Positions 46,389 through 56,454 of a DNA stretch of 64,000 nucleotides are shown one piece after another. The DNA is taken from the NCBI RefSeq assembly GCF_007896435.1, contig NZ_VCBL01000001.1, positions 2,231,078 to 2,295,077 on the forward strand, read 5' to 3'. The notes beneath the pieces are model-generated. The model made no database searches and had not been told where the DNA came from. It worked only from the letters and a program-made list of their open reading frames with translations. The number at the start of each line of letters is the position of its first letter. Position 1 is the stretch's first letter. This DNA is from Rummeliibacillus suwonensis (GTDB taxonomy: Bacteria; Bacillota; Bacilli; Bacillales_A; Planococcaceae). Both the position numbers and the translations under genes were made by a program.

Positions 46389-46646
46389 CTATTGAAGATT
46401 TTTATTTTGTACTAATCTGATCACACAATTGGCAATAGCCTCTTTTTCATCCTCAGAAGCAACACCCCATAAATCAGAAAGTACGCGTTCTTGTTCATTC
46501 TTGGGATCAACGTTTTTCGCTAAATATTCACCAATTTTCACTGCTGCTTGTCGAATGACCTTACTGGATATACCAGCCTGTTCAGCTTGTGCCACATTTT
46601 GTCCTAAAAAAGATGTCCAATGTTGCCAATTCTCTAAAATAGGCAT
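46389..46646 (-). CDS. ymfJ: YmfJ, DUF3243 protein
   Basis: 85 residues, small helical protein of DUF3243 (NWQHWTSFLGQNVAQAEQAGIS; NEQERVLSDLWGVASEDEKEAIANCVIRL). Function unknown; always found between ymfI and ymfK in Bacillus. A GGAGG site precedes ATG 46646. Confidence 0.88.
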   Translation of the reverse strand: MPILENWQHWTSFLGQNVAQAEQAGISSKVIRQAAVKIGEYLAKNVDPKNEQERVLSDLWGVASEDEKEAIANCVIRLVQNKNLQ

Positions 46647-46688
46647 ACAATCCCTCCTTTACACGATGAGTATGTGTAAAGCTCGACA

Positions 46689-47417
46689 TTATATGTACCA
46701 ACCACCATTAATTCGCAAAATCTGGCCTGTTATATAATTTGCTTTTCCAGAGTGTAAAAATGACACAAGATGGGCCACTTCTTCAGGTGTGCCAGCACGC
46801 TCTAGCGGAATTTCCGCCAATAGATCGGTCATTTCCGTTTCATTCAGATGGCTATTCATGCTGGTGTCGATAAGTCCTGGAGCGACTGCATTTACGCGGG
46901 TCCCATTAAAAGAAACTTCTTTGGCATAGGCTTTGACAAATGCGTGGATAGCACCTTTGACTGTAGAATAGAGTGTTTCACCAGCTCCTCCTGCTTCTCC
47001 CCATATGGAACCAATCATTGTAATATAACTGACAGGATGTTGACGAAGCTTAGGTGCAAGTAAAGCAATCATTTGAATGGGCGTTTGAACATGTACTTTC
47101 CAAAGTGCAGTCATTTCCTCCACCGTCGTATCTTCTACAAGTTTATACAGTGCTTGACCACTAGCAACAACAATCGCTTCTATTGAAAATACAGATTGTG
47201 CAATCGTAGTAGCCGCAGAATCTGCTGTTAAATCTGCATGAATGGTCATAAATTCTTGTTCTGGGTATGTTTGTGATAATTCTTTTATCAAATTTTGTAT
47301 GACATCTGTATGATGATTGTAATGCATATAGAGAGACCAACCATTTTCCGCTAATCCACGACAAACGGCACTTCCGATTGCACCGGAAGCGCCTAATACT
47401 AAAGCAAACTTTTTCAT
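46689..47417 (-). CDS. ymfI: YmfI, SDR reductase of EF-P modification
   Basis: 242 residues, short-chain dehydrogenase/reductase: cofactor motif LGASGAIGSAVCRGL near the N-terminus, catalytic Ser and Tyr-x3-Lys in MIGSIWGEAGGAGETLYSTVKGA. In B. subtilis YmfI reduces the 5-aminopentanone group on elongation factor P to 5-aminopentanol. Start overlaps the ymfH stop (TAATG). Confidence 0.9.
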   Translation of the reverse strand: MKKFALVLGASGAIGSAVCRGLAENGWSLYMHYNHHTDVIQNLIKELSQTYPEQEFMTIHADLTADSAATTIAQSVFSIEAIVVASGQALYKLVEDTTVEEMTALWKVHVQTPIQMIALLAPKLRQHPVSYITMIGSIWGEAGGAGETLYSTVKGAIHAFVKAYAKEVSFNGTRVNAVAPGLIDTSMNSHLNETEMTDLLAEIPLERAGTPEEVAHLVSFLHSGKANYITGQILRINGGWYI

Positions 47418-48748
47418 TATGCTTTTGAGCCCTCTGACTCAGAATCCGTTTTAGTACTGTCTTTTAATGGCAAAATTTTAAAGACCGTTTGTTGTGATTC
47501 ACCTTGCAATGATTGAAAGGCCTGTTTGACATCTGCCAATGTTAACTCTTCAATGGCTGCAACAGAATCAAACAAATTCATATCATTAAATTTATAGCGT
47601 GTAAATTGGTTGGCAATATATTCGATGGAATTGAGAGCTCTTAAGTGAAACCCTATTCTACGACGTTTCACACGCTCTAATTCTTCTTCTCCAAATGGCC
47701 AATTTTGTTCTGTTTTTTTCAGCTGATCTTTTATAGCTTGAACAAGTTTGTCTGGCTGATGTGTGTCGGAACCGATCATAGCAAATCCAAAACCTTGCTC
47801 TAAAGAAAAATCATAGGAATAAGATTCATCGATCAATCCTTCTTCATACACTTTTGTATAAAAATCCGAAGAACGTCCAAATAAAATATCCAATGTTAAA
47901 CTAATGGCAAGTTCATGTTTCAACATTTCACGGCCTGATAAACTTGTTTCTTTTGCTTTAAGACCAACAGAAACTTTTGATTTTAAAACATCCATACGTA
48001 ATGAACGCTCAGGGATAGCTGCCTCAGATGGTTCATTTACGCCAATGCGCTTAATAGGAGTTGGTTTTGCGAATTCTTTCTTCTTTTGGTTTTCGCGAAT
48101 TACTTCTATCATTTTTTCCGGTTCTAATGCACCGATTGCAAATAGCAGCATGTTAGAAGGATGATAAAAAGTATAATAACAAGTATATAGATGTTCTGCT
48201 GTAATTTGATCAATCGACTCAACAGTACCTGCAATGTCAATTTTCACAGGGTGTTCTTTAAACATATTTTCTATCGTACCGAAGTATAAACGCCAGTCAG
48301 GTTGATCATCATACATTGTAATTTCTTGCCCAATGATCCCTTTTTCCTTATTGACTGTTTTCTCTGTAAAGTAAGGCTCTTGTACGAAATTTAACAGTGT
48401 TTCAGTACTTTCGTAAACATGATTTGTTGCAGAAAATAGATAAGCAGTCCTTGCAAATGAAGTAAAAGCATTTGCTGATGCACCATACTCACTAAACTTT
48501 TGGAATACATCTCCATCTTCTTTTTCAAACATTTTATGTTCTAAGAAGTGTGCAATACCATCAGGAACGGTTATCGCTTGTTGTTCACCAAGTGGAATAA
48601 ATGAACGGTCCACTGAACCATATTTTGTGGTAAATGTTACGAATGTTTTAGAAAATCCCTTTTTAGGTAAAATATACACTTCTAACCCATTTTCAAGCTT
48701 TTCATAATACAGTGTTTCATCTAATTGATCAAAACGAATTGTTTCCAT
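47417..48748 (-). CDS. ymfH: YmfH, M16-family peptidase
   Basis: 443 residues. Inverted zinc motif HFLEH (family HxxEH) in GIAHFLEHKMFEKEDGD with a downstream glutamate region, so this is the catalytically competent partner. Paired with YmfF, which lacks the motif. Annotated in current databases as associated with EF-P modification because of its operon with ymfI; direct activity is unknown. Start and stop each overlap neighbours by one base. Confidence 0.9.
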   Translation of the reverse strand: METIRFDQLDETLYYEKLENGLEVYILPKKGFSKTFVTFTTKYGSVDRSFIPLGEQQAITVPDGIAHFLEHKMFEKEDGDVFQKFSEYGASANAFTSFARTAYLFSATNHVYESTETLLNFVQEPYFTEKTVNKEKGIIGQEITMYDDQPDWRLYFGTIENMFKEHPVKIDIAGTVESIDQITAEHLYTCYYTFYHPSNMLLFAIGALEPEKMIEVIRENQKKKEFAKPTPIKRIGVNEPSEAAIPERSLRMDVLKSKVSVGLKAKETSLSGREMLKHELAISLTLDILFGRSSDFYTKVYEEGLIDESYSYDFSLEQGFGFAMIGSDTHQPDKLVQAIKDQLKKTEQNWPFGEEELERVKRRRIGFHLRALNSIEYIANQFTRYKFNDMNLFDSVAAIEELTLADVKQAFQSLQGESQQTVFKILPLKDSTKTDSESEGSKA

Positions 48749-50016
48749 TATTTTTCGTCCTCCATTCCACTCAAGAAATAGACGGTTTCTTTATGCAGTT
48801 GTTTAGCCATTGCTACAACATCTTCTTTTGTGACAGCTTGCCATTTTGTTTGCCATGCTTCTACATTGAAATCTTCATCCAAATCTTTATATTGGTCATA
48901 AATTTCAATTTGACCACGAGCAGAATCTAAAGCCTCTTTCAACTGGTTTTGAAGCATCGCCTTCGTTTGTGTCATTTCCAAATCTGTTATTTCGCCTTGT
49001 TGCATAGCCAATAACTGTTCATCAATTAATTGTAGCGTCCTCTTTTCATTTTCTACATCAATCCCAGACATCACATAAACTAAACCATATTGTGCTGAGT
49101 ATGAACTAGAACAATAATAAGCCATACTTTCCTTTTCTCGAACATTCATAAACAATTTAGAATGAGGATATCCCCCAAAAATGCCATTAAAGATCTGCAT
49201 CTTCGGAAAGTCTACATCTTTAAAGAATACAGGTGTAGAAAAGCCGATATGCAGTTTTCCCTGTTTCATGTCTTGTTTTTCTTTGACATAAGTATCTGTT
49301 GGTTGAATTTTCGGTATTTCAGTGATTGTCAATGATGACTTTCGATCACCAAACGGTAATGCTTTTTTTAACTCTTCAACCATTTTTGTTTCATCAATAT
49401 CTCCGACCACATAGATATCAACCACATCTTCTGCAAGCATGCGTTGATATGTATCTGTAAGGGATTGTAGTGTAATCGCCTCAACATCTGGAATTGTACC
49501 ATTTGCAGAAATAGATGCTGGATGATTGGGAGCTAAAATTTTTGTTAAACGATTTTGTGCATAGCGTGATTTATCGTCAAAAATGGATTGGATACGTTCT
49601 TTGACCATTTCTTTTTCACGAGCAACGATATTTTCCTTAAAAGTCCCATTCTCGAAGTTTGGCTCAAATAGTACTGTATGCATAAGCTCTAATACTTTGC
49701 TCAATACATCACTATTTTTTAAGTATTGGTCATTGACCGTTTCAACATTTAATATGACAACATGTTCATTTCCTTTTTTGCTTGTATCTAAATATAAAAC
49801 GGTTCCATATAAATCATCTAAATACATACGCATACTAGCAGTAGATGGGAATTGGGCATTACTATGTTGCAAAACATTGGTTAAAACGGTTCTTTCTGCT
49901 GCCTCCTCTACCTTCAATGGTCTTCTTAATTTCAAAGAAAAATTCACTGTTTTAAATTGATCAGTGACTCTTGTATGAATATGAACGTCTTTGGCTACTT
50001 CTAAAGTGTTAAACAT
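48748..50016 (-). CDS. ymfF: YmfF, inactive M16-like partner
   Basis: 422 residues, M16 peptidase fold without the HxxEH zinc site (the equivalent region reads ERTVLTNVLQHSNAQFPSTA), so it is probably the non-catalytic half of a heterodimer with YmfH. First gene of ymfF-ymfH-ymfI-ymfJ. GGAGG precedes ATG 50016. Confidence 0.88.
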   Translation of the reverse strand: MFNTLEVAKDVHIHTRVTDQFKTVNFSLKLRRPLKVEEAAERTVLTNVLQHSNAQFPSTASMRMYLDDLYGTVLYLDTSKKGNEHVVILNVETVNDQYLKNSDVLSKVLELMHTVLFEPNFENGTFKENIVAREKEMVKERIQSIFDDKSRYAQNRLTKILAPNHPASISANGTIPDVEAITLQSLTDTYQRMLAEDVVDIYVVGDIDETKMVEELKKALPFGDRKSSLTITEIPKIQPTDTYVKEKQDMKQGKLHIGFSTPVFFKDVDFPKMQIFNGIFGGYPHSKLFMNVREKESMAYYCSSSYSAQYGLVYVMSGIDVENEKRTLQLIDEQLLAMQQGEITDLEMTQTKAMLQNQLKEALDSARGQIEIYDQYKDLDEDFNVEAWQTKWQAVTKEDVVAMAKQLHKETVYFLSGMEDEK

Positions 50017-50240
50017 TCAAATCCCTCCTATCTACTTAATATAACAAACCATTACTCCAACTATACATGGCAATTGAATAAAATTGCAACTAATGTAAAA
50101 GGAGGTTAATCATTCGTGTTTTTGTTGTTTTTAGATTAGTCGTTTTGAATGTATATAGAGACTCAAGTGATCCTCTCAGAAAAACGTCTCTATAAAATAT
50201 GAGATCACATCAGCTCACTTTTCGGCCACTGAAAAATTAT
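50017..50240. other. ymfF upstream region
   Basis: About 220 bp; promoter region, no other feature. Confidence 0.35.
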
Positions 50241-50345
50241 AGCATAAAGTGATACCTCACACCGAGGAGTTTTCTTCATCCTCCGTTGAGTGTTAATTGA
50301 ACCAATCGGACCTTTACACAGGCAATGCCCCATTTATCCTTTACT
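50241..50345 (+). repeat. Decayed structured repeat (copy 5)
   Basis: AAAGTGATACCTCACACCGA, GGAGTTTTCTTCATCCTCC, AATTGAACCAATCGGACCTT and CACAGGCA follow copies 1-4 through hairpin 1 and the linker, then similarity fades before hairpin 2. Confidence 0.65.
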
Positions 50346-50536
50346 TGAGGTCACGGAAAAATGATATTATTGCCCTTTTTATGGATAGAGCACATTCTTT
50401 CATTTTATGAAATAAAAATGCTGATTTTCACCACATTTTTAGAGGCGAACAAAATACTTTCAATGACTTTTCCTAGCTTTTTGGTAAAAGTTTGTTGTTG
50501 GGGATGTCTGTTCATAACACCATAACACGATAAAAA

Positions 50537-50558
50537 AGGCTGGGGGAGAGCCCAGCCT
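50537..50558 (-). terminator. nup operon terminator
   Basis: AGGCTGGG (50537-50544) pairs with CCCAGCCT (50551-50558); T-run on the minus strand, 15 bp past nupQ. Confidence 0.9.
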
Positions 50559-50572
50559 CTTACTAAAAGTTA

Positions 50573-51532
50573 TTATCGCTTTCCTTTAATATATGGGGTA
50601 CCAGATGCTCTAGGCGCTCTCGCTTTCCCGATAAATCCAGCTAAAGCTAAGATTGTTAAAACATAAGGTAAGATTAACAAAATAACTTCAGGTACATCTT
50701 TAATAACAGGAATGGAAGCTCCTACGATACTTAAAGATTGAGCAAAACCAAAGAATAGTGCTGCCCCCATAGCACCTAGAGGATGCCATTTACCGAAAAT
50801 CATTGCGGCAATGGCGATAAAACCTTGCCCACTGATCGTACTTTGACTGAAATTACCTGCAATTGCCTGTGCATAAATGGCGCCACCGATCCCGCCAAGT
50901 GCGCCTGAAATCATAACTGCTATATAACGCATTTTCGTCACATTAACACCCATTGTATCAGCTGCCATAGGATGCTCTCCTACCGCACGCAAACGTAGAC
51001 CAAATGGTGTTTTATAAATAATAAACCAAGCTACAAATGCAATCATGATGGCTAAAATAGATGTAGCATAAACATCTGTGAAGAACATTTCCCCTAAAAT
51101 TGGAATACTCTTTAAACCTGGAATATCGAACCGTGAAAAACGTTCTGAAATGGAATCCGTTTGTCCTTTATCATATAACATTTTAACAGCAAAGACAGCT
51201 ACTGCTAAACCCAACATATTAAGAGCGACACCAGCCACTGTTTGATCAGCTCGGAATGATACAGCCGCTACAGCCAAGAATAGGGAGAACACAATCCCTG
51301 TAAGCATTGCCACTAATAAAGCAATCCAAGGTGTCCATGCGCCAAGCGAATCCGCAAAAGTTAAATTGAAGACGATACTACTGAAGGCCCCCATAATCAT
51401 GACACCTTCAAGACCGATGTTCACAACACCTGATCGTTCTGTGAATACGCCACCTATTGCAGTCATTATTAATGGCGCAGCATAGAAAATGGCAGAAGGA
51501 ATAATGAAATATAACACTTCTAAAAAGCTCAT
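50573..51532 (-). CDS. nupQ: Nucleoside ABC transporter permease NupQ-like
   Basis: 319 residues, BPD_transp_2-type permease with about 8-9 spans; typical segments FTERSGVVNIGLEGVMIMGAF and MAADTMGVNVTKMRYIAVMISGALGGIGGAIYAQA. Partner of NupP and NupO. Family takes up nucleosides (guanosine for B. subtilis NupNOPQ). 1-bp gap to nupP. Confidence 0.88.
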   Translation of the reverse strand: MSFLEVLYFIIPSAIFYAAPLIMTAIGGVFTERSGVVNIGLEGVMIMGAFSSIVFNLTFADSLGAWTPWIALLVAMLTGIVFSLFLAVAAVSFRADQTVAGVALNMLGLAVAVFAVKMLYDKGQTDSISERFSRFDIPGLKSIPILGEMFFTDVYATSILAIMIAFVAWFIIYKTPFGLRLRAVGEHPMAADTMGVNVTKMRYIAVMISGALGGIGGAIYAQAIAGNFSQSTISGQGFIAIAAMIFGKWHPLGAMGAALFFGFAQSLSIVGASIPVIKDVPEVILLILPYVLTILALAGFIGKARAPRASGTPYIKGKR

Positions 51533-51533
51533 A

Positions 51534-52583
51534 TTATTTTTCCTCCTTTTTCTTCTTGCTTAAACGTTCAAGTGTTACGCGAATGATATAACCTGATGCG
51601 ACAAAGAAAATAATCAATGCCGTGACGATTGATACAATTTCCATTGGGATACCAGCTTCGTTTGGCATATTTAAACCACCGTTTTTTAGTGATCCAAAAA
51701 GGATGGCTCCAAGTAACACACCAAAGGGTTGGTTGGCTCCAAGTAATGCGACGGCGATACCATCAAAACCGATACCTGTAAAGCCCGTCAATTTTGAAAT
51801 ATTCCCAAAAGTACCTAACGCCTCCATTGCACCGCCTAAACCAGCGAATATCCCTGAAATAACCATCGCTAAAATAATATTTTTTCCTACATTCATACCT
51901 GCATATTCAGATGCATCCTGGTTAAATCCAACAGCCTTCAATTCAAAACCGCGAGTTGTTTTTTCTAATAAGAACCACATGACAAATACGGCAATAATGG
52001 CAACGATGATCCCCCAGTGCAATCGTGAATAATCTGTAATAGATTCTAAGAATGGTGAACGTAATGATGCAGATTCGTGGATTTTTTCTGTCTTCTCAGC
52101 ACCATCAGATAATGTAGCGATTGATGCATTGACAACATGCAATGCAATATAGTTCATCATAATTGTAACGATTACTTCATGTACTTGTAATTTTGCCTTT
52201 AACAAGCCCGGGACAAATGCCCATAATCCACCCGCTACAGCGGCTGCTAATAATGCTAGTGGGATATGAATAATTTTAGGTAGATCAAATGCATAACCGA
52301 CATAAGCTGCTGCAAGCCACCCTACAATCAGCTGCCCCTCTACCCCAATATTAAATAAGCCTGTCCGAAATGCAAAAGCTACAGCTAAACCAGCAAAAAT
52401 ATAGGGCGTAATTTGGCGAATAGTTTCACCCAAGTTATAGCTATCCCCAAAGACTCCATTCCACAAGGCAATATAACCATCTATTGGACTAAAACCACTT
52501 AGGGACATGACGATTGCCCCTACAATGAGCCCTAACAAGATGGATATAAGGGGAACCAGAATATTTGTCATATGTTTAGACAC
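51534..52583 (-). CDS. nupP: Nucleoside ABC transporter permease NupP-like
   Basis: 349 residues, second BPD_transp_2 permease with about 8-10 spans (FRTGLFNIGVEGQLIVG; ASEYAGMNVGKNIILAMVISG). Start codon overlaps the nupO stop, so expression is coupled. Confidence 0.88.
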   Translation of the reverse strand: MSKHMTNILVPLISILLGLIVGAIVMSLSGFSPIDGYIALWNGVFGDSYNLGETIRQITPYIFAGLAVAFAFRTGLFNIGVEGQLIVGWLAAAYVGYAFDLPKIIHIPLALLAAAVAGGLWAFVPGLLKAKLQVHEVIVTIMMNYIALHVVNASIATLSDGAEKTEKIHESASLRSPFLESITDYSRLHWGIIVAIIAVFVMWFLLEKTTRGFELKAVGFNQDASEYAGMNVGKNIILAMVISGIFAGLGGAMEALGTFGNISKLTGFTGIGFDGIAVALLGANQPFGVLLGAILFGSLKNGGLNMPNEAGIPMEIVSIVTALIIFFVASGYIIRVTLERLSKKKKEEK

Positions 52584-54121
52584 TATTCGTCACCTACCTT
52601 TTTTTGATCATGATGCAATGATTGTCCAGCCATTAATAAACCCAATTCTTGTTCATTTGTTTCAGATGGTTTAACGATATCAATAATAGAGCCATCATGG
52701 ATAACTGCTATACGATCAGATACATTCATAACCTCATCTAACTCAAAAGATATAAGTAAAACAGCTTTTCCTTTATCACGCTGTTCAATCAAACGTTTGT
52801 GGATAAACTCAATGGCTCCAACATCTAAACCGCGTGTTGGTAATGCAGCTATTAACAAGTCTGGATCACGATCAATTTCACGACCAATAATGGCTTTTTG
52901 TTGGTTCCCACCTGATAATGAACGTGCGAGAGTCATCTCGTTCGGTGTGCGCACATCAAATTCTGTGATAATTCTTTTGGCAATTTCATTTACCTTTTTA
53001 TAATCAATAATCCCCGCCTTAGAGATCGGCTTTTGATAATAAGTTTGTAAAACGATATTGTGTCCAATAGGAAAGTCTAATACAAGTCCATGTTTATGGC
53101 GGTCTTGCGGAATATGTCCGATGCCTGATTCCATGATTTTACGAGGTTTCAACCCAGTAATATTTTTCCCCTTTAAAGTGACCGTGCCTTGTTTCACTTT
53201 GCGAAGACCCGTTATGGCTTCGACCAATTCAGATTGACCATTGCCATCAATTCCAGCAATCCCAACAATTTCTCCAGCTCGAACAGTAAGATTTAGTCTC
53301 TTCACTTTGTCGATGCCGCGGTTGTCTGCAACAGTTAAATTCTCGATATTTAAAACGATATCGGTTGGATGTGCCTGTTGTTTTTCTGTTTTAAATACAA
53401 CTTGTCTGCCAACCATCATTTCAGCCAATTGATCTGGGTTTGTATCTGCTGTAACAACTGTGCCGATCCCTTTCCCTTTACGAATGATCGTGACACGATC
53501 TGAAACTTCCATGATTTCTTTTAATTTATGTGTTATCAAAATAATGGATTTGCCCTCATCAATAAGACGTTTCATAATCTGCATTAATTCTGTAATTTCT
53601 TGAGGTGTCAATGATGCTGTCGGTTCATCAAAAATTAAAATATCAGCCCCGCGGTATAATGTTTTTAGTATTTCAACACGTTGTTGCATACCGACCGAGA
53701 TATCTTCGATTTTTGCATTTGCATCGACATTTAAACCATATTTTTCAGATAGTGCTTGTACTTTTTTCGCTGCATCTCGAATATTGACCAACCCCATTTT
53801 AGTTGGCTCATTACCCAAAATGATATTTTCCGTCACCGTAAAATTTTCAACTAGCATAAAATGCTGATGCACCATTCCAATACCAAAATCATTGGCTTTA
53901 TTGGGATCGGAAATTTTAACTTCCTTGCCATGGACTTTGATAGTTCCTGCCTCTGGTTGGTATAGGCCAAATAGCACATTCATTAGTGTAGATTTTCCCG
54001 CACCATTTTCTCCTAATAATGCATGAATCTCACCTTTTTTTAGCTGAAGGGTAATGTTATCATTTGCTACAAAATCGCCAAATTGTTTGCGAATGCCAAG
54101 CATCTCTATCACATAATCCAA
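52583..54121 (-). CDS. nupO: Nucleoside ABC transporter double ATPase NupO-like
   Basis: About 512 residues: two fused ABC domains. First: GENGAGKST, SVGMQQRVEIL, ILIFDEPTASLTP. Second: GIDGNGQSE, LSGGNQQKAIIGREI, with degenerate Walker B region (LLIAALPTRGLD). TTG 54121 is preferred (AGGGAG 54135-54130, 8 nt upstream); GTG 54130 overlaps that site. Energises NupPQ. Confidence 0.9.
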   Translation of the reverse strand: MDYVIEMLGIRKQFGDFVANDNITLQLKKGEIHALLGENGAGKSTLMNVLFGLYQPEAGTIKVHGKEVKISDPNKANDFGIGMVHQHFMLVENFTVTENIILGNEPTKMGLVNIRDAAKKVQALSEKYGLNVDANAKIEDISVGMQQRVEILKTLYRGADILIFDEPTASLTPQEITELMQIMKRLIDEGKSIILITHKLKEIMEVSDRVTIIRKGKGIGTVVTADTNPDQLAEMMVGRQVVFKTEKQQAHPTDIVLNIENLTVADNRGIDKVKRLNLTVRAGEIVGIAGIDGNGQSELVEAITGLRKVKQGTVTLKGKNITGLKPRKIMESGIGHIPQDRHKHGLVLDFPIGHNIVLQTYYQKPISKAGIIDYKKVNEIAKRIITEFDVRTPNEMTLARSLSGGNQQKAIIGREIDRDPDLLIAALPTRGLDVGAIEFIHKRLIEQRDKGKAVLLISFELDEVMNVSDRIAVIHDGSIIDIVKPSETNEQELGLLMAGQSLHHDQKKVGDE

Positions 54122-54376
54122 TGTGTTCACTCCCTAGGACACTATAAATTTATGATTGTCATTAATAATTAACAAAAGTTTAAAAAATTAACACAAGAAA
54201 GGATTTAAAGAATAAAGATGTATAATTCAAACTATCAATTTACTATTCTATAAATAATGTGAAACTCTCCTTAGATTTTAAGACGCCGTAAAATCTACTT
54301 TCGATGTTTAAAAAAAAGAATCATCTTCAAATCTTCAAATACCTTCATCTATTAATTTTTTCATAGTTAAAAACAG

Positions 54377-54405
54377 CATAAAGACCAGAAAAACTGGCCT
54401 TTATG
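54377..54405 (-). terminator. Attenuator-like terminator between nupN and nupO
   Basis: CATAAAGACCAG (54377-54388) pairs with CTGGCCTTTATG (54394-54405), with one G-U on the transcript, then a T-run. It lies 17 bp past nupN and would make the abundant lipoprotein mRNA exceed the transporter mRNA. Confidence 0.75.
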
Positions 54406-54421
54406 ACAAACAATAGTATTA

Positions 54422-55486
54422 TTATTTTTTGGTTGGTTGTTCGGGAACTTTAATATCACCATTGATAATTTTTTCTTTATATTCATCAATTTTCTTTTGT
54501 GTATCACTAGTGATTGCACCATGTGAGTCAGCTAAATCAACCCCATTATCCTTCAAACCAAAAGTAATGGTTTTACCACCAGGGAATTTACCATCTTTTG
54601 CTTGTTTGGAAATATCTTGTGCAGCAATATCGACACGTTTTAATACAGAAGTTAAAGTGACATTTGTTTTATCATCTACTTTACCTTCATCATATTGGTC
54701 ACGGTCAACACCAATTACCCATACATCAGCCTTTGGATCTTTTTTCTTACGTTCTTTAGCTTCAGTAAATAACCCTTTACCTACTCCACCTGCTGCATGG
54801 AAAACAATATCAGCACCTGAGTCATACATACGTTTAGCAATTGCTTGACCTTTGGCTGCATCTGTAAACGATCCTGCATATTGAACATCAACTTTAACTT
54901 TTGGATTTGCTTCTTTAGCCCCTGCTACAAAACCTGCTTCGAATCCACCAATAATATCGCCTTCCATACCACCGATGAAACCAATTTTACCGGTTTTAGA
55001 TTGTAAAGCTGCTGCAACTCCTGCTAAGTATGAAGCTTCATTTGCCTTGAACATAATAGAAGCAACATTGTCCTGTCCTTCAACAACTGAATCAATAATC
55101 GCAATTTTAGCATCTTTTTGTTGCTTAGCTACTTCAGCAACTGAATCGTGCAGATTATAACCAACTGCAAATACTAAATCAAAATTACGGCGAATTAAAC
55201 TATTCAAATTGGTGTTATAATCGCTTTCAGATGAAGATTGTAAGTAATCATAACCGCCATTCCCCTTAGATAATCCATTATCTTTACCAAATTGTTCTAA
55301 TCCTTCCCAAGTGGATTGGTTAAACGAACGGTCATCAATACCACCAGTATCAGTTACCATCCCTACTGAGAATGAGTCTTTGTTATTTTTCTTTGAATCA
55401 CCAGCATTGTCATTCCCACATGCAGCTAGTAAAGTCCCAGAAGCTAAAAGTGCAGAAAGAGCTAAACCAATTTTACGCTTTTTCAC
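54422..55486 (-). CDS. nupN: BMP-family nucleoside-binding lipoprotein
   Basis: 354 residues. Signal peptide with lipobox LLAAC (Cys23), then the BMP/PnrA-like periplasmic-binding fold (VGMVTDTGGIDDRSFNQSTWEGL; FAVGYNLHDSV; GFIGGMEGDIIGGFEAGF; HAAGGVGKGLF). Binds nucleosides outside the cell for NupOPQ. First gene of the operon, directly after ymfC. Confidence 0.92.
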   Translation of the reverse strand: MKKRKIGLALSALLASGTLLAACGNDNAGDSKKNNKDSFSVGMVTDTGGIDDRSFNQSTWEGLEQFGKDNGLSKGNGGYDYLQSSSESDYNTNLNSLIRRNFDLVFAVGYNLHDSVAEVAKQQKDAKIAIIDSVVEGQDNVASIMFKANEASYLAGVAAALQSKTGKIGFIGGMEGDIIGGFEAGFVAGAKEANPKVKVDVQYAGSFTDAAKGQAIAKRMYDSGADIVFHAAGGVGKGLFTEAKERKKKDPKADVWVIGVDRDQYDEGKVDDKTNVTLTSVLKRVDIAAQDISKQAKDGKFPGGKTITFGLKDNGVDLADSHGAITSDTQKKIDEYKEKIINGDIKVPEQPTKK

Positions 55487-55547
55487 TTGAAATCCCCCTA
55501 AAAAGTAAAGTTAATTGTACATTCGATAAGCAGGAATGAGTATGGTT

Positions 55548-56276
55548 TTATACACGTTTTCTCACTACATGGAAGCTGAACTTGTCGGCTCTAAAATAGT
55601 TTCGTGAATAAAGTACCACACGATCTTTATCATCATAATGGAGCTGTTTTAATACTAATAGGGCTGTTTCGCGCCCACATTGTAAGATTGGAGAAACTTG
55701 ATTGTGATAACCAATTGGATCAATAAATGTAACAGCATATGCAACATGTATATCTCCTGATTCCTCTATAGCTGAGAAAATGGAAGGATCATGTCGAAAC
55801 AAGAAATCTGCTGGTAGATACTTCGCAGGTACTTGATCCACACAATACACTACTGGTTCTCCGTCTGCTGTACGCACACGTTCAATCGTTATTAAAGGTT
55901 CATCTTCATCACATTGAAAGCGTTTTATATCTTCATCATTTGGAAGTTGCTCAGTTGAACTTAAATAGTTTGTACCAGGCTCCATTCCCGCTTCCTCAAT
56001 CATTGAGGAGATACTTGAAAGCTGTTCAATCCCTGATGTAAATAGAGGTTTTGGATTTACAAAAGTTCCTACACCATGTCTTCGAACAATGATATTTTCT
56101 TCTTCCAACAATCTTAGTGCTTCACGAAGTGTTGCACGACTAACACCAAGTGACTTCGATAATTCAAATTCTGAAGGCAGTTTTTCATTTTCTTTGTAAA
56201 CACCTTGCTCTATATCTGCCTTTATATGATCAATCACTTGAAGATAGAGATGACGATGATCAGATTTTATTGTCAT
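55548..56276 (-). CDS. ymfC: YmfC, GntR/HutC-family regulator
   Basis: 242 residues. N-terminal winged HTH (about 8-75; [39 protein letters not shown]), C-terminal UTRA ligand-binding domain. Position just upstream of nupN suggests control of nucleoside uptake; unproven. ATG 56276 has GGTGGTGAT ahead. Its leader carries tandem ATCAGAC repeats (56294-56338) likely to be operator DNA. Confidence 0.85.
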   Translation of the reverse strand: MTIKSDHRHLYLQVIDHIKADIEQGVYKENEKLPSEFELSKSLGVSRATLREALRLLEEENIIVRRHGVGTFVNPKPLFTSGIEQLSSISSMIEEAGMEPGTNYLSSTEQLPNDEDIKRFQCDEDEPLITIERVRTADGEPVVYCVDQVPAKYLPADFLFRHDPSIFSAIEESGDIHVAYAVTFIDPIGYHNQVSPILQCGRETALLVLKQLHYDDKDRVVLYSRNYFRADKFSFHVVRKRV

Positions 56277-56293
56277 ATAAATCACCACCAGAA

Positions 56294-56338
56294 ATCAGAG
56301 ATCAGACATCAGACGTAAAACATTCCTACTAATCAGAC
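56294..56338. repeat. Tandem ATCAGAc heptamers upstream of ymfC
   Basis: ATCAGAG-ATCAGAC-ATCAGAC at 56294-56314 and a fourth ATCAGAC at 56332-56338. On the minus strand they read GTCTGAT and lie just downstream of a TATAGT hexamer that could be the ymfC -10. Confidence 0.7.
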
Positions 56339-56454
56339 ATTACTATACCATTTTTTTTTAGGGAAATAAATATTTTTTACAAAAACTGTGCTAAAACAGA
56401 TAAAATTTTATATCACTTACCATGTTTTAGATAACAAAAAGCAAATATTAAAGT

